Below, in pieces: positions 8,412 through 17,902 of a DNA stretch of 64,000 bases (positions are counted from its first letter, which is position 1; each line of letters starts with the position of its first letter). This stretch comes from Corynebacterium sp. MSK041 (GTDB lineage: Bacteria; Actinomycetota; Actinomycetes; Mycobacteriales; Mycobacteriaceae). The notes below the pieces were generated by a model. It worked only from the letters and a program-made list of their open reading frames with translations, had not been told where the DNA came from and ran no database searches. Where the stretch lies: contig NZ_JASPJK010000010.1 of the NCBI RefSeq assembly GCF_030232265.1, forward strand, positions 25,488 through 89,487, read 5' to 3'. Made by a program: the position numbers and the translations under genes.

Positions 8412-10202
8412 TTAGTTGTCCTGCTTGCCCTGCTCGATCTGCTCCTCGGTCGGCGCCTCCGGGGTGCCGGCGGCGTTCTCACCGTCGGCAGCGGTGCCGG
8501 CGTTGAGGCGGTCGATCAGAGACTGCTGGACCTCACGGCGGCGGATCTTGCCGGTCATATCGCGGTTGAGCTCCTCGAAGTGGTAGAAGGTGCGTGGCAC
8601 CTTGTACGCGGTGAGGCGCTTACGCGCGTAGTCCTGCAGACCCTTCGGGTCGAGCGCTGCACCCTCGGCGAGGGTGATACAAGCAACGACATCCTCGGAG
8701 CCATCATCGCGCGGGCGACCCACGACAGCGATGTCTTCGATGTCGCGGTGCTCACGCATGACGTTCTCCACCTCATCCGGGTAGACGTTGAAGCCGCCGG
8801 TGATGATCATCTCCTTGATGCGGGAGACCAGGCGGAGCCAGCCGTCCTCTTCCATGATGCCCATGTCACCAGTGCGGAAGTAGCCGTCGACAAACGCCTT
8901 CTCGGTAGCCTCGGGCTTGTTCAGGTAGCCCTTCATCACCTGCGGGCCCTTGACAATGAGCTCGCCCGGCTCGCCGTCCGGCATGAGCTCGGTCGGGTTG
9001 TCGGGGTTGACGATGCGGACGAGGGTGTTCGGGAACGGGATGCCGATGTAGCCGGGGCGACGGGTGCCGTCCATCGGGTTCGCGGTGACAATCGGCGAGG
9101 TCTCGGTCAGACCGTAGCCTTCCACGAGGTTACCGCCGGTGACCTTCTCCCATGCCTCCACCGTGGAGACCGGCAGCGTGGATGCGCCGGAGAAGGAGTT
9201 GCGGATGGAGTCCAGTGTGGTGCCGTTCTTGATGGCGGACTGGCTGATGCGCTGGTACAGGGTGGGCACGCCCGGCATCCAGGTAGGCGGGTTCTTCTTC
9301 AGTGCGTCCTGGATCAGGTCTGGCTCTGGTGCGGGCAGCAGGATGATCTCGCCGCCGACCATGATGCCCAGGCCGAGGTTGAGGGCCAGACCGTAGACGT
9401 GGAAGAGCGGGAGGACAGCGAAGATCTTCTCATCGATCTCGCCGAGGCCCTTCACCCAAGCCTTACCGGCCTTCATCTGGTAGTTGAAGTTGCCGTGGGT
9501 GATCTGGGCACCCTTGGGCTCACCGGTGGTGCCGGAGGTGTACAGGATCACGGCGGTGGTGTCCTGGTCAATCTCCGGGCGGGCAAGATCATGGCCTTCG
9601 CCGCCGATGGCGGAAGACAGCAGCATCTCAAATGCGATGGTGTCCGGTGCGGGGCCGGAGAGCTTCTCACGGGATTCGCGCAGCTTCTTCACCGGAACGT
9701 ACTTGAGCGCGAGCTCCATGTACTTCGGCATTGCCTTAGTCATATCCACGGAGATGATGGTCTCCAGCGGAGTGTCCTTGCGTAGGCCTGCGAGGTTGCC
9801 TGCAGCCTTGTCCCACATGATGGCCACGCGTGCGCCGTGGTCCTGGAACTGTCCGCGCAGCTCGTGCTCGGTGTAGAGCGGGTTGTGTGCAACAACGGAT
9901 GCGCCCAGCTTCAGTGTGGCGATGAAGGAGACAACAAACTGCGGGCAGTTCGGCATGACCAGTGCAACGCGGTCACCTGGACGGACGCCGAAGGCCTGGA
10001 GGCCGGCAGCACAGCTACGGACCTGACGGTCAAGCTCAGCGTAGGTGGTGGTTTTGCCGAAGAAGTACAGAGCATTCTTATGGGACTTCTTGGCCAACGT
10101 TTCGTCATAGATGTCCAAGATGGTGTCATCGCCGAGTTCTACCTCCGGCGGAGTCCACTCTGCGTAGCTGGATAGCCAGGCTCTTTCTTCGAATGCCGAC
10201 AT
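8412..10202 (-). CDS. fadD: Long-chain fatty-acid-CoA ligase (FadD)
   Basis: An acyl-adenylate-forming enzyme that activates fatty acids to acyl-CoA with ATP in the cytoplasm. The 596-residue protein shows the AMP-binding P-loop YTSGTTGEPKGA (about 217-228), the VEGYGLTETSP motif, the GYFRTGDMG region with the ribose-binding Asp, and the C-terminal K-K-I catalytic lysine region (MTGKIRRREV). A charged tail of about 30 residues (rich in E, G, A) follows. It is transcribed alone on the minus strand. A fadD gene at this position next to mshA and murB is common in corynebacteria. The exact chain-length preference is not readable. Confidence 0.92.
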   Translation of the reverse strand: MSAFEERAWLSSYAEWTPPEVELGDDTILDIYDETLAKKSHKNALYFFGKTTTYAELDRQVRSCAAGLQAFGVRPGDRVALVMPNCPQFVVSFIATLKLGASVVAHNPLYTEHELRGQFQDHGARVAIMWDKAAGNLAGLRKDTPLETIISVDMTKAMPKYMELALKYVPVKKLRESREKLSGPAPDTIAFEMLLSSAIGGEGHDLARPEIDQDTTAVILYTSGTTGEPKGAQITHGNFNYQMKAGKAWVKGLGEIDEKIFAVLPLFHVYGLALNLGLGIMVGGEIILLPAPEPDLIQDALKKNPPTWMPGVPTLYQRISQSAIKNGTTLDSIRNSFSGASTLPVSTVEAWEKVTGGNLVEGYGLTETSPIVTANPMDGTRRPGYIGIPFPNTLVRIVNPDNPTELMPDGEPGELIVKGPQVMKGYLNKPEATEKAFVDGYFRTGDMGIMEEDGWLRLVSRIKEMIITGGFNVYPDEVENVMREHRDIEDIAVVGRPRDDGSEDVVACITLAEGAALDPKGLQDYARKRLTAYKVPRTFYHFEELNRDMTGKIRRREVQQSLIDRLNAGTAADGENAAGTPEAPTEEQIEQGKQDN

Positions 10203-10438
10203 TATTGTCTGCCCTCCACGTTTGTTGTGAATTGGTTTACTCCCGCGAAGTATATATGTGATCCGTAAGCTATGGGGGAAATTTTGTAACTTAAATCACG
10301 CAACCTTTGCTTGTTCCGAGTAAGGCGCATTGGCGCGCTAGGATGATGGGCCACAGCGGGCTGTAGAGGGGCAGCGCGCACGGTAAAGGGGGGGGATTTT
10401 TTAAGTGACGGATACGCACGACCATCCTCAGCAGCACC

Positions 10439-11539
10439 GTGAGCAGCCTTACAGGCGGTTCGCTCACAACGGATTGGGAGAGTGGGTGCCAGAAGTTACA
10501 GCGTCCCGTGGGGGTGCAGCCAGTGCCACCGCAACCAGCACAACCAGCGCAGCAGGCCCAACCAACACCACCAGCCGAGCCAGCCCAACCACCGTCGGTG
10601 ATGGAGGGGCCGAAGGCGTTGGATGGGGGAGTCGTCGTTAAGCCTGCAAAAGCTCCCCCGAAGTCTGGCTGGCGCAAGCTTGTGCACGGGGTGACAGGCG
10701 GGCGCGTGAATCCGGGTGCTTCTCCCCGCGAGCAGGAGCTCAATGATCTCACCGAGTTGATCCGCACCCCGCTGCGTGGTGATTACCGGATTGCGGTGAT
10801 GTCGCTGAAAGGCGGCGTGGGTAAAACAACAACGACGGTGGCATTGGGTTCTGTGTTGGCGGAAGAGCGCGGGGATCGCGTGATCGCGATTGATGCGAAC
10901 CCGGATTTTGGCACTCTCGCGCAGCGTGTGGCGGCGGATGCGGCGGGTGCTGCGACGATTCGAGATTTGTTGAGTGCCCCGGACACCAACCGCTACGGAC
11001 AGGTGCGCGCTTACACCACGCAGGGCACGTCACGCTTGGATGTGATTGGCAGTGAGCGCGACCCGGCAGTGTCAGAAGCATTCAGTGAGGCTGATTACCG
11101 GCACGCGGTGGATATTCTGCAGCACCACTACAACCTCATTCTCACGGATTGCGGGACAGGGTTGATGCACTCGGCGATGGAGGGCGTGCTGGATTTGGCT
11201 AACACGCTGATTCTGGTGACCTCACCCGCGTTGGATGGGGCGCAATCCGCGGCAGCCACCCTGGATTGGTTGAGTCTGCACGGCTATGACCGTTTGGCGG
11301 CGAATGCGGTCGTGGTTGTGTCCTCCCCATCCCCCAAGGTCGCGGTGTGTATGGATAGTGTGGTGGGGCACTTCGCCGCGCGTACGCGGGCAGTCCACGT
11401 CATTCCGTATGACGCGCATTTGGCGGAAGGATCTGGCATTGATGTTGCACGGATGCACCGGCGCACTCTGCGTGCCTACCGGGAGCTCGCGGCCACACTG
11501 GCCACGGATTTTCAGCAGTGGCACAAGCATGCGCGCTAG
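10439..11539 (+). CDS. MinD/ParA-family ATPase (ESX-associated type), N-terminus uncertain
   Basis: The 366-residue reading has a Pro/Gln-rich N-terminal third and a deviant-Walker P-loop ATPase: [11 protein letters not shown] (about residues 123-133), [12 protein letters not shown] with the Walker A' Asp, and [17 protein letters not shown]. This matches the EspI-like MinD ATPases of mycobacterial type VII secretion, but no ESX genes are in the window. The GTG at 10439 has no ribosome-binding site. A better start, GTG at 10405, has GGGGGGGG nine bases upstream but is in another frame; reading from it would join this frame if the G-run at 10510-10514 were one base shorter. The true product probably begins at 10405, or the gene is frameshifted. 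Confidence 0.85.
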   Translation: MSSLTGGSLTTDWESGCQKLQRPVGVQPVPPQPAQPAQQAQPTPPAEPAQPPSVMEGPKALDGGVVVKPAKAPPKSGWRKLVHGVTGGRVNPGASPREQELNDLTELIRTPLRGDYRIAVMSLKGGVGKTTTTVALGSVLAEERGDRVIAIDANPDFGTLAQRVAADAAGAATIRDLLSAPDTNRYGQVRAYTTQGTSRLDVIGSERDPAVSEAFSEADYRHAVDILQHHYNLILTDCGTGLMHSAMEGVLDLANTLILVTSPALDGAQSAAATLDWLSLHGYDRLAANAVVVVSSPSPKVAVCMDSVVGHFAARTRAVHVIPYDAHLAEGSGIDVARMHRRTLRAYRELAATLATDFQQWHKHAR

Positions 11540-11550
11540 GCTGGGGGACC

Positions 11551-12831
11551 ATGCGCGTAGCCATGTTGTCCATGCACACATCCCCGCTTGAACAGCCGGG
11601 GTCGGGTGATGCCGGCGGTATGAACGTTTATGTTCTGAATATCGCCCGTGAGCTTGCCGCTACTGGCATGGACGTGGATGTGTATACCCGCGCCACGCGG
11701 CCAAGCCAGGGGGATGTGGTGCAGGTGTGTGAGAACCTGCGTGTGATCAACATTGTGGCGGGACCGTATGAAGGCCTGGCTAAAGAGGAACTGCCTACGC
11801 AGTTGGCGGCGTTTGCTGGCGGGATCGTGCAGTTCACGCGGGATGAGGGGCTGGAGTATGACCTCATTCATTCCCACTATTGGCTGTCCGGCCAGGTGGG
11901 ATGGCTCCTGCGGGATCTGGTCCGTGTGCCACTGATCCACACTGGGCACACGTGGGCCGCCGTGAAAAATGCGGCGCGCCTGGGCGCGGCTTCTGCGGAT
12001 GATGCGGATTCGCCGGAGACAGAAGCGCGGCGTATCTGTGAGCAGCAGCTGGTGGACAATGCCGATGTCCTGGTGGTGAACACGCCTGATGAGATCACGC
12101 AGCTGGGCCGCCATTATGACGCGGACCCTGCCCGCATCCGCGTGGTCACTCCGGGCGCGGATACACGGATGTTCACGCCGGGTACGAACCGGAATACGGA
12201 AGTGGCTCGGCGTCATCTGGGTATTCCGCTGGATAGCAAGGTGATTGCTTTTGTGGGCCGGCTCCAGGAATTCAAGGGGCCACAGGTGCTCATCCGGGCG
12301 GTTGCGGAGCTGCTGGAGCGGGATCCGGATAGCAATGTGCGCGCCATCATTTGCGGTGGTGCGTCTGGTGCTGATGCGTCGGTGGATTATTACCGCGCGA
12401 TGGCGCACAAGCTCGGTGTGGGCCGCAAGATTCGTTTCCTCGGTCCGCGCCCGCCGGAGGAGCTCGTGCAGATTTACCAGGCGGCAGACGTCGTCGCGGT
12501 GCCCAGCTACAACGAGTCTTTCGGGCTTGTTGCCATTGAGGCGCAGGCGACGGGCACCCCGGTCGTGGCCGCACGTGCGGGCGGGTTGCCCATTGCGGTG
12601 GCTGATGGGGAGACCGGTGTGCTGGTGGACGGCCATGACCCGGTCGACTGGGCTGATGCGCTAGAGCAGTTGCTTATCGACGACTCCGGGCGCATCACCA
12701 TGGCCGAAGCCGCCGTCGAGCGCGCAGCGCAGTTCAGTTGGGCTGCCTCCGCTGCAGCGCTTGCGCAGGTGTACGGGGAGGCCGTGAAAGGATTTGAGCC
12801 CACTCCACAAAGGCGTGCAGTGGGCAATTAG
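11551..12831 (+). CDS. mshA: D-inositol-3-phosphate N-acetylglucosaminyltransferase MshA
   Basis: MshA (GT4 family) joins UDP-GlcNAc to 1L-inositol-1-phosphate, the first step of mycothiol synthesis in the cytoplasm. The 426-residue protein starts [12 protein letters not shown] and has the GGMNVYV loop, [22 protein letters not shown], the [10 protein letters not shown] donor-site start and the E-x7-E end motif ([14 protein letters not shown]). An in-frame ATG 33 bases upstream exists, but the chosen start matches the family and follows CTGGGGGA. It begins 11 bases after the ATPase gene. Mycothiol is the actinobacterial low-molecular-weight thiol. Confidence 0.95.
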   Translation: MRVAMLSMHTSPLEQPGSGDAGGMNVYVLNIARELAATGMDVDVYTRATRPSQGDVVQVCENLRVINIVAGPYEGLAKEELPTQLAAFAGGIVQFTRDEGLEYDLIHSHYWLSGQVGWLLRDLVRVPLIHTGHTWAAVKNAARLGAASADDADSPETEARRICEQQLVDNADVLVVNTPDEITQLGRHYDADPARIRVVTPGADTRMFTPGTNRNTEVARRHLGIPLDSKVIAFVGRLQEFKGPQVLIRAVAELLERDPDSNVRAIICGGASGADASVDYYRAMAHKLGVGRKIRFLGPRPPEELVQIYQAADVVAVPSYNESFGLVAIEAQATGTPVVAARAGGLPIAVADGETGVLVDGHDPVDWADALEQLLIDDSGRITMAEAAVERAAQFSWAASAAALAQVYGEAVKGFEPTPQRRAVGN

Positions 12832-12843
12832 AGCCAGGAACTG

Positions 12844-14118
12844 TTAGTTCAGTCCGTCGAGCGCGGCGTACACGCCTGTGTTCACAATGTTGTTGACGTG
12901 GGCGCCGGCGTAGTTGCCTACGGCGTTGGCCAGGGTGTTGCCGGCATCAGCGATCTGGTCCAGGGGTACACCGGCAACGGCAGCTGCCGCGCCGAGAACA
13001 GCGAAATCACGCAGGTCTGCGGCGATCACATCCACATCAGCAGTGGCGTTAGCTACTGCCTGGTCGAACTGCTGGCGTGGCGTAGGCTGCGCAATCATCT
13101 CCGGGGAGAGACCCGGGTTGTGCTCAGTGAAGTACCGGTTGAACTCCACTTCCTCATCCTTGATGGACATGAAGTCAGCACGGTTCCTATTCGGCGCAGC
13201 CGGGGTGAAGTAGTCATTCACCTTGCCCGCAGGCAGTGCATAGGCGGATTCAATCGCACGGTCAGCGCGCTGTGCAGTACCCAGTGGGCCAAGACCAAGC
13301 GAGGTCACGCCGATGATCTGCCCAGTGTTGGGGTCAAAGTTCACACCGCCGGAATCGCCGGTGGCGTAACCCAGGTTCAGGGACCACACGTTATTAGCCG
13401 TGTAGAACAGCTGGACGCCACAGGTGCGGCCCTTCGTGGAACCGTCCTTGCACACCGGCTGCGCGAAGTTATCCAGAGCAATCTCACCCGGAGCGAGCGT
13501 GCGGTACGTACGCACACCCGTCAAGGTGACAGGGGCGCTGGGTCCACGGTTGAACTGGTCGCGGGAGGAGGCGGAGCCGTCGGCCCCCGCGCCGTCGTCA
13601 AGCACCACAATGCCCCAGTCTTCCGCGCGCAGAGCTTTCTGCGTGGACTCGCCGAGCGTCTCGTACCCGCTGGGCAGACCGTTGGTGTGCACGAGGTCGA
13701 TGGAACCGAGCTTCTTGTACCCGCCACGCACCGGCGCGTCGACGTTACGGCCCATGAGCATGCCGCTGACATCTTCAGCAACAAGGCAGTGACCGGCGGA
13801 CACCATGATGCGCTGCTGTGTGCCATCCGGAAGTGTCACAGTGCCCACAGGGCCCTGGGTGCACACGCGGGCGAGCATGTCCGGATGCACGTCAAGGCCG
13901 GTGACCTCCTTGAAAGTTGCATTGCCGGGGCCAAACGGGGACGCCGCATCAAAGGGGCGCAGGCGCATGGGCGCGCCGGGAGCAGCAATGGCAGGGCTGG
14001 CCGTTGTTCCTTGATTACTCACTGGCTCAGCAGCGGCAGAAGGAGCCTGGGTAGCGGGAATGAGACTACACAGGACGGCGAAAACGATGGCGGGGGAGGA
14101 AAAACGACGCAAATTCAC
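12844..14118 (-). CDS. Secreted trypsin-like serine protease
   Basis: A 424-residue exported protein if read from GTG 14118 (an ATG at 14148 would add ten residues). A signal peptide ends near AAAEP. The catalytic triad appears as His in SAGHC (H110), Asp in EDWGIVVLDD (D167) and Ser in TGDSGG (S256), in chymotrypsin order; two disulphides are likely (C-KDGSTKGRTC region, and C86 with C111). After the protease domain comes an Ala-rich helical C-terminal region of about 110 residues with no anchor motif. It sits between mshA and gpmA, convergent with mshA. The substrate is unknown. Confidence 0.8.
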   Translation of the reverse strand: MNLRRFSSPAIVFAVLCSLIPATQAPSAAAEPVSNQGTTASPAIAAPGAPMRLRPFDAASPFGPGNATFKEVTGLDVHPDMLARVCTQGPVGTVTLPDGTQQRIMVSAGHCLVAEDVSGMLMGRNVDAPVRGGYKKLGSIDLVHTNGLPSGYETLGESTQKALRAEDWGIVVLDDGAGADGSASSRDQFNRGPSAPVTLTGVRTYRTLAPGEIALDNFAQPVCKDGSTKGRTCGVQLFYTANNVWSLNLGYATGDSGGVNFDPNTGQIIGVTSLGLGPLGTAQRADRAIESAYALPAGKVNDYFTPAAPNRNRADFMSIKDEEVEFNRYFTEHNPGLSPEMIAQPTPRQQFDQAVANATADVDVIAADLRDFAVLGAAAAVAGVPLDQIADAGNTLANAVGNYAGAHVNNIVNTGVYAALDGLN

Positions 14119-14249
14119 ACCAGTTAATTTAGACCACAGGGGGCACATCTGGGGAATAACAGCGCCGGTAAGTTTTCGTACTACCCTATTTCGGTAGGGG
14201 AACCCCGTTTCACCGGCGAAGAAGCCGATGTTTTGGCATGCTGGGCAGT

Positions 14250-14996
14250 ATGAGTAACGGAAAGCTAGTCCTTGTCCGTCACGGACAAAGCAAGTGGAAT
14301 GAGTCCAACCAGTTCACCGGCTGGGTGGATGTGGATTTGACGGATAAAGGTGTGCAGGAAGCTATCAACGCTGGCAAGTTGATGGCCGAGAAAGGCGTCC
14401 TCCCGGACATCGTGTTCACCTCGCTGCTGCGTCGTGCTATTCGCACCGCCAATATTTCCTTGAATGCGGCTGACCGGCACTGGATTCCGGTTGTGCGCAA
14501 CTGGCGTTTGAATGAGCGCCACTACGGCAAACTGCAGGGCCTGAACAAGGCTGAGATCCGGGACAAGTTCGGTGAGGAACAGTTCATGTCCTGGCGTCGC
14601 TCCTACGACACCCCGCCGCCAGAGATTGACGTGGATGACCAGTACGCGCAGACGAATGATCCGCGTTACGCATTCCTGCCTGAGGTCCCCCGCACGGAGT
14701 GCCTGAAGGATGTTGTGCAGCGCTTCCTGCCTTACTACATCGACGTGATCCTTCCAGAGGTACTCGAGGGCAAGACTGTCATGGTGGCCGCGCACGGCAA
14801 CTCCCTGCGCGCTCTGGTGAAGTACCTGGACAACATCTCCGACGAGGACATTGCGGCGCTGAATATCCCGACGGGTATGCCGCTCGTGTACGAGATTGAC
14901 GGCAAGGGCAAGGTGCTCAACCCTGGCGGCACCTACCTGGACCCGGAGGCAGCAGCTGCAGGTGCCGCTGCTGTTGCGAACCAGGGCAACAAGTAA
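14250..14996 (+). CDS. gpmA: 2,3-bisphosphoglycerate-dependent phosphoglycerate mutase
   Basis: Interconverts 3- and 2-phosphoglycerate in glycolysis. The 248-residue protein has the phosphohistidine motif [10 protein letters not shown] near the N-terminus, RR-IRT, the [13 protein letters not shown] active-site loop and [13 protein letters not shown] with the second His. Length is typical for dPGM. The ATG at 14250 gives the conserved MSNGKL start; an in-frame ATG 12 bases upstream is less likely. The gene stands directly before senX3, as in mycobacteria and C. glutamicum. Confidence 0.95.
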   Translation: MSNGKLVLVRHGQSKWNESNQFTGWVDVDLTDKGVQEAINAGKLMAEKGVLPDIVFTSLLRRAIRTANISLNAADRHWIPVVRNWRLNERHYGKLQGLNKAEIRDKFGEEQFMSWRRSYDTPPPEIDVDDQYAQTNDPRYAFLPEVPRTECLKDVVQRFLPYYIDVILPEVLEGKTVMVAAHGNSLRALVKYLDNISDEDIAALNIPTGMPLVYEIDGKGKVLNPGGTYLDPEAAAAGAAAVANQGNK

Positions 14997-15011
14997 GGCC
15001 TGCTTGTCCTG

Positions 15012-16217
15012 GTGAACACGGTTGTTGCCTTCCTTGCTGGAGGCCTCGTTGTTGCCCTCGCCGCTTATGGAGTAAAGCTCTTCAATGAACGGCGAGGGCC
15101 TCGTCGTGCTGCCCCGGGCCCGGATGAGAATCGGGTGCGTACGGTCAGTCAGATCCTGCACCTAGTCATCCAAAGCTCGCCGACAGGTGTGACTGTGGTG
15201 GGACGCAACGGTGACGTGATCCTGTCCAACGCGCGAGCACATGAGATGTCCATCGTGCATGACCGAGCCCTCAACCCGCAGGTGTGGGAGGTTGGTCAGC
15301 AGGTCTTTGAGGACCGGGAAACGCGGGTGCTGGACCTGAACATGAGGCATCGCTCGACGGGCAGTCGGGTGAACAACGTTCGCGCAGTCATCCAGCCAAT
15401 GTCGTTGGCGGAGGATTCCTACATCATCGTCTACGCGGCGGATGAGTCGGAGAATGTGCGCATGGAATCAGCGCGCCGGGACTTTGTGGCGAATGTGTCG
15501 CACGAACTGAAAACTCCGGTGGGTGGTATGTCGTTGCTGGCAGAGGCGCTGCTGGAAGATCCGGATGATCCGGAGATGGTCAAGTACTTCGGCGACAAGC
15601 TCCTCGGTGAGGCTCATCGGATGGGCGCGATGATCACGGATCTGATCAATCTGTCCAAGCTGCAGGGCGCTGAGGCGTTGCCGGAGATGTCCCCGTTGCG
15701 GGTGGATGATCTGATTGATGCAGCGATTGAACGCAACCTCATCGTGGCGGATAACCATGAGATTGAGCTGACCCGGGGCGAGCGGAGCGACACGTTTGTC
15801 ATGGGGGATAAATCCCTGTTGACTACGGCGTTGGCCAATTTGATTACAAATGCGATTAATTATTCGCCGAAGGGTCAACCGGTCAGTGTCACACACAAGC
15901 TTGTACGTGATTCGGTGGTGCTCATCCGTGTAACAGACCGCGGAATCGGCATTGCCCCAGAGGATCAGAAGCGCGTGTTTGAGCGTTTCTTCCGCGTGGA
16001 CAAGGCCCGTTCGCGTCAGACGGGTGGCACTGGCCTGGGTTTGGCCATCGTGAAACATGTGGTGGCTAACCACGGCGGTAATATCAAAGTGTGGTCGCGC
16101 TTGGGCACAGGCTCGACGTTCACGATTGAACTTCCGGTTTTCGCTCCTGACTCCATGGCCTCAGCGGTGGTGCCGGAAGAAATTGAACAAATTGAACAAG
16201 AAAACCCAGATAAATAA
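15012..16217 (+). CDS. senX3: Sensor histidine kinase SenX3
   Basis: A membrane histidine kinase paired with RegX3; in relatives it reports phosphate status. The 401-residue protein starts at GTG with one N-terminal transmembrane helix (about 3-22), then a PAS-like sensor region (about 45-150), the H-box FVANVSHELKTPVGG, an N-box NLITNAINYSPKG, and G-boxes DRGIGIAPEDQ and TGGTGLGLAIV. The C-terminus is acidic with a repeated EIEQIEQE. It begins 15 bases after gpmA and is followed 39 bases later by regX3. Whether phosphate is the signal here is inferred. Confidence 0.93.
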   Translation: MNTVVAFLAGGLVVALAAYGVKLFNERRGPRRAAPGPDENRVRTVSQILHLVIQSSPTGVTVVGRNGDVILSNARAHEMSIVHDRALNPQVWEVGQQVFEDRETRVLDLNMRHRSTGSRVNNVRAVIQPMSLAEDSYIIVYAADESENVRMESARRDFVANVSHELKTPVGGMSLLAEALLEDPDDPEMVKYFGDKLLGEAHRMGAMITDLINLSKLQGAEALPEMSPLRVDDLIDAAIERNLIVADNHEIELTRGERSDTFVMGDKSLLTTALANLITNAINYSPKGQPVSVTHKLVRDSVVLIRVTDRGIGIAPEDQKRVFERFFRVDKARSRQTGGTGLGLAIVKHVVANHGGNIKVWSRLGTGSTFTIELPVFAPDSMASAVVPEEIEQIEQENPDK

Positions 16218-16256
16218 CCATCAGCTGCACCTGTGAAGCAGAGGTAGGAAGAATCG

Positions 16257-16955
16257 ATGACATCGACCATCCTGATTGTCGAGGACGAGGAATCACTGGC
16301 GGATCCGCTCGCGTACCTTCTGAAGAAGGAAGGTTTTGAAGCCGTTATTGCGGTGGACGGTCCGACGGCATTGAAGAAATTCGAGCAGAACCAGATTGAT
16401 CTGGTGTTGCTTGACCTCATGCTTCCGGGAATGTCTGGCACGGATGTGTGCAAGAAGCTGCGCGCCACGTCGGATGTGCCAATCATTATGGTGACGGCGC
16501 GTGATTCGGAGATTGACAAGGTGGTGGGCCTCGAGCTCGGCGCCGATGATTACGTGACTAAGCCGTATTCCACCCGTGAGCTCATCGCGCGTATTCGCGC
16601 TGTGTTGCGTCGTGGCAATGGAGCCGCCGAGGCCGCGCAGGAAGCGGAGGGCGATGATGTGCTGGTGGGCGGTCGCGTCCGCCTCGACGTGGAGCGCCAC
16701 ACGGTGTTTGTTGAGGATCAGCCGGTGGCCATGCCACTGAAGGAATTTGATTTGCTCGAGTACCTCATGCGTAACGCCGGGCGCGTGCTCACTCGTGGGC
16801 AGCTCATCGACAGGATCTGGGGTTCAGATTATGTCGGTGACACGAAGACTCTAGACGTGCACGTGAAGCGTCTGCGCACGAAGATTGAGAAGGAGCCTTC
16901 GCGTCCAGAGCAGCTCATCACAGTCCGCGGTTTGGGGTACAAGTTCGAGGCTTGA
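16257..16955 (+). CDS. regX3: Response regulator RegX3 (OmpR family)
   Basis: A 232-residue DNA-binding response regulator. The receiver domain has the acidic pocket VEDEES, the phosphoacceptor Asp in VLLDLMLPG, the T in MVTARD and the K in VTKPYS. The winged-helix C-terminal domain contains FDLLEYLMRNAGRVLTRGQL-type sequence, ending RGLGYKFEA. The cognate kinase is SenX3 upstream. An exact hairpin and a short tandem repeat follow the stop codon. Confidence 0.95.
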   Translation: MTSTILIVEDEESLADPLAYLLKKEGFEAVIAVDGPTALKKFEQNQIDLVLLDLMLPGMSGTDVCKKLRATSDVPIIMVTARDSEIDKVVGLELGADDYVTKPYSTRELIARIRAVLRRGNGAAEAAQEAEGDDVLVGGRVRLDVERHTVFVEDQPVAMPLKEFDLLEYLMRNAGRVLTRGQLIDRIWGSDYVGDTKTLDVHVKRLRTKIEKEPSRPEQLITVRGLGYKFEA

Positions 16956-16974
16956 TGCCCCTTGTAGGGGCATC
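16954..16974. terminator. Hairpin at the regX3 stop codon
   Basis: GATGCCCCT and AGGGGCATC pair perfectly over nine bases around a TGT loop, starting within the regX3 stop codon. There is no T-run. The right arm is also the first unit of the tandem repeat that follows. It probably acts between convergent regX3 and the cysteine-rich gene. Confidence 0.55.
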
Positions 16975-17016
16975 AAGATAGTAGGGGCATCAAGATACTA
17001 GGGGGCATCAGGATTC
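16965..17016. repeat. Threefold 17-bp tandem repeat
   Basis: Three consecutive units: 16965-16981, 16982-16998 (identical except for the last base) and 16999-17016 (one extra G and two changes). The unit is TAGGGGCATCAAGATAG. The third unit runs over the stop codon of the convergent cysteine-rich gene. Confidence 0.85.
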
Positions 17017-17877
17017 AGCGGCGCGCGTCGCTGGGTGAACCGCCTTCGCATCCGCGGGGAGGGCGGCACGTGCTGCGCAATGCTTTTCGACGATCGCGTA
17101 CGGCCCCTCCCCAATCAACTGCGTCAGCTCCGCCTTCATGGATTTCCACACCGGCTGCGCATCTGGCCCACCGTGACAGGCGGGATCATTGGTGCACCAC
17201 CAGTCAAAGTCCTCACCACCGTTGCCCCACTGGCGGCGGTCATATTCACCGATAGTGGTACGCAGGATCTCCTGACCATCGCTGCGTTCCTGCCACTCAT
17301 CCTCACGCGAAAATGGCACCTGCCAGCACACTTCCGGTTTAGAGCCAATGATGTTGCGCCCTTCTGCCATCGCCCATTGGTGCAAGGCACAACCGGCGCC
17401 GGTTTCGTGGCCGTGGCGGTTGGCAAAGATACACGCGCCGTCGATAAGCGTGGTCTTGAGCGAAGGTTCCTCTTCATCCTCATCCCACTCGAGCCACGGC
17501 TCAAGCTCCACTGGATCTCCTGCGGCGAGGTAGCTATCCACGCTGTCCGGACGGAGCTGCCAATATTTCGCGGGCATCGCCGCGACGGCGTTGTACAGAT
17601 CATCCCGGTCTGTCTCATCGGACAAATACGCGCCGTGAATACAGCACCCCACCACGGGTAGATCCTCCGAAATGCCACGGCAGGTTGATGTGCCAAAGCG
17701 ACACGACCACGTGGATTCCAGCCAGGTCAGATCGATACTGAAGTAGTGCAGAGGATCATCCGGGTGGATGAATTCGAACCACTCGCGGGGAAAGTCCGGC
17801 GGCAACTCATGGCCGGCGCGAATGGATTTCCCGGCGGGCGAATTTTTTGGAAAACCCAGAAATACAGGTTGGTTCAC
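17008..17877 (-). CDS. Conserved cysteine-rich protein (Rv0495c-like by position)
   Basis: A 289-residue soluble protein with about ten cysteines in spaced groups: [63 protein letters not shown] and KHCAA. The arrangement, with nearby His, suggests a metal or Fe-S site. No known catalytic signature is recognised. GTG at 17877 is chosen; reading further upstream would overlap the divergent ppx start. In M. tuberculosis the gene between regX3 and ppx1 (Rv0495c) is a conserved protein of similar size. The function is unknown. Confidence 0.75.
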   Translation of the reverse strand: MNQPVFLGFPKNSPAGKSIRAGHELPPDFPREWFEFIHPDDPLHYFSIDLTWLESTWSCRFGTSTCRGISEDLPVVGCCIHGAYLSDETDRDDLYNAVAAMPAKYWQLRPDSVDSYLAAGDPVELEPWLEWDEDEEEPSLKTTLIDGACIFANRHGHETGAGCALHQWAMAEGRNIIGSKPEVCWQVPFSREDEWQERSDGQEILRTTIGEYDRRQWGNGGEDFDWWCTNDPACHGGPDAQPVWKSMKAELTQLIGEGPYAIVEKHCAARAALPADAKAVHPATRAAES

Positions 17878-17902
17878 ACTTGACCACGGTAGACGGTCTA
17901 CT

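Noticed and set aside
8580..9785. A 401-residue open frame antisense to fadD
   Set aside because: It is a complement of well-conserved acyl-CoA ligase codons, with His/Val/Leu-rich low-quality sequence.
12898..14127. A 409-residue open frame antisense to the protease gene
   Set aside because: The minus-strand frame has a signal peptide and an intact catalytic triad; the plus-strand frame has neither.
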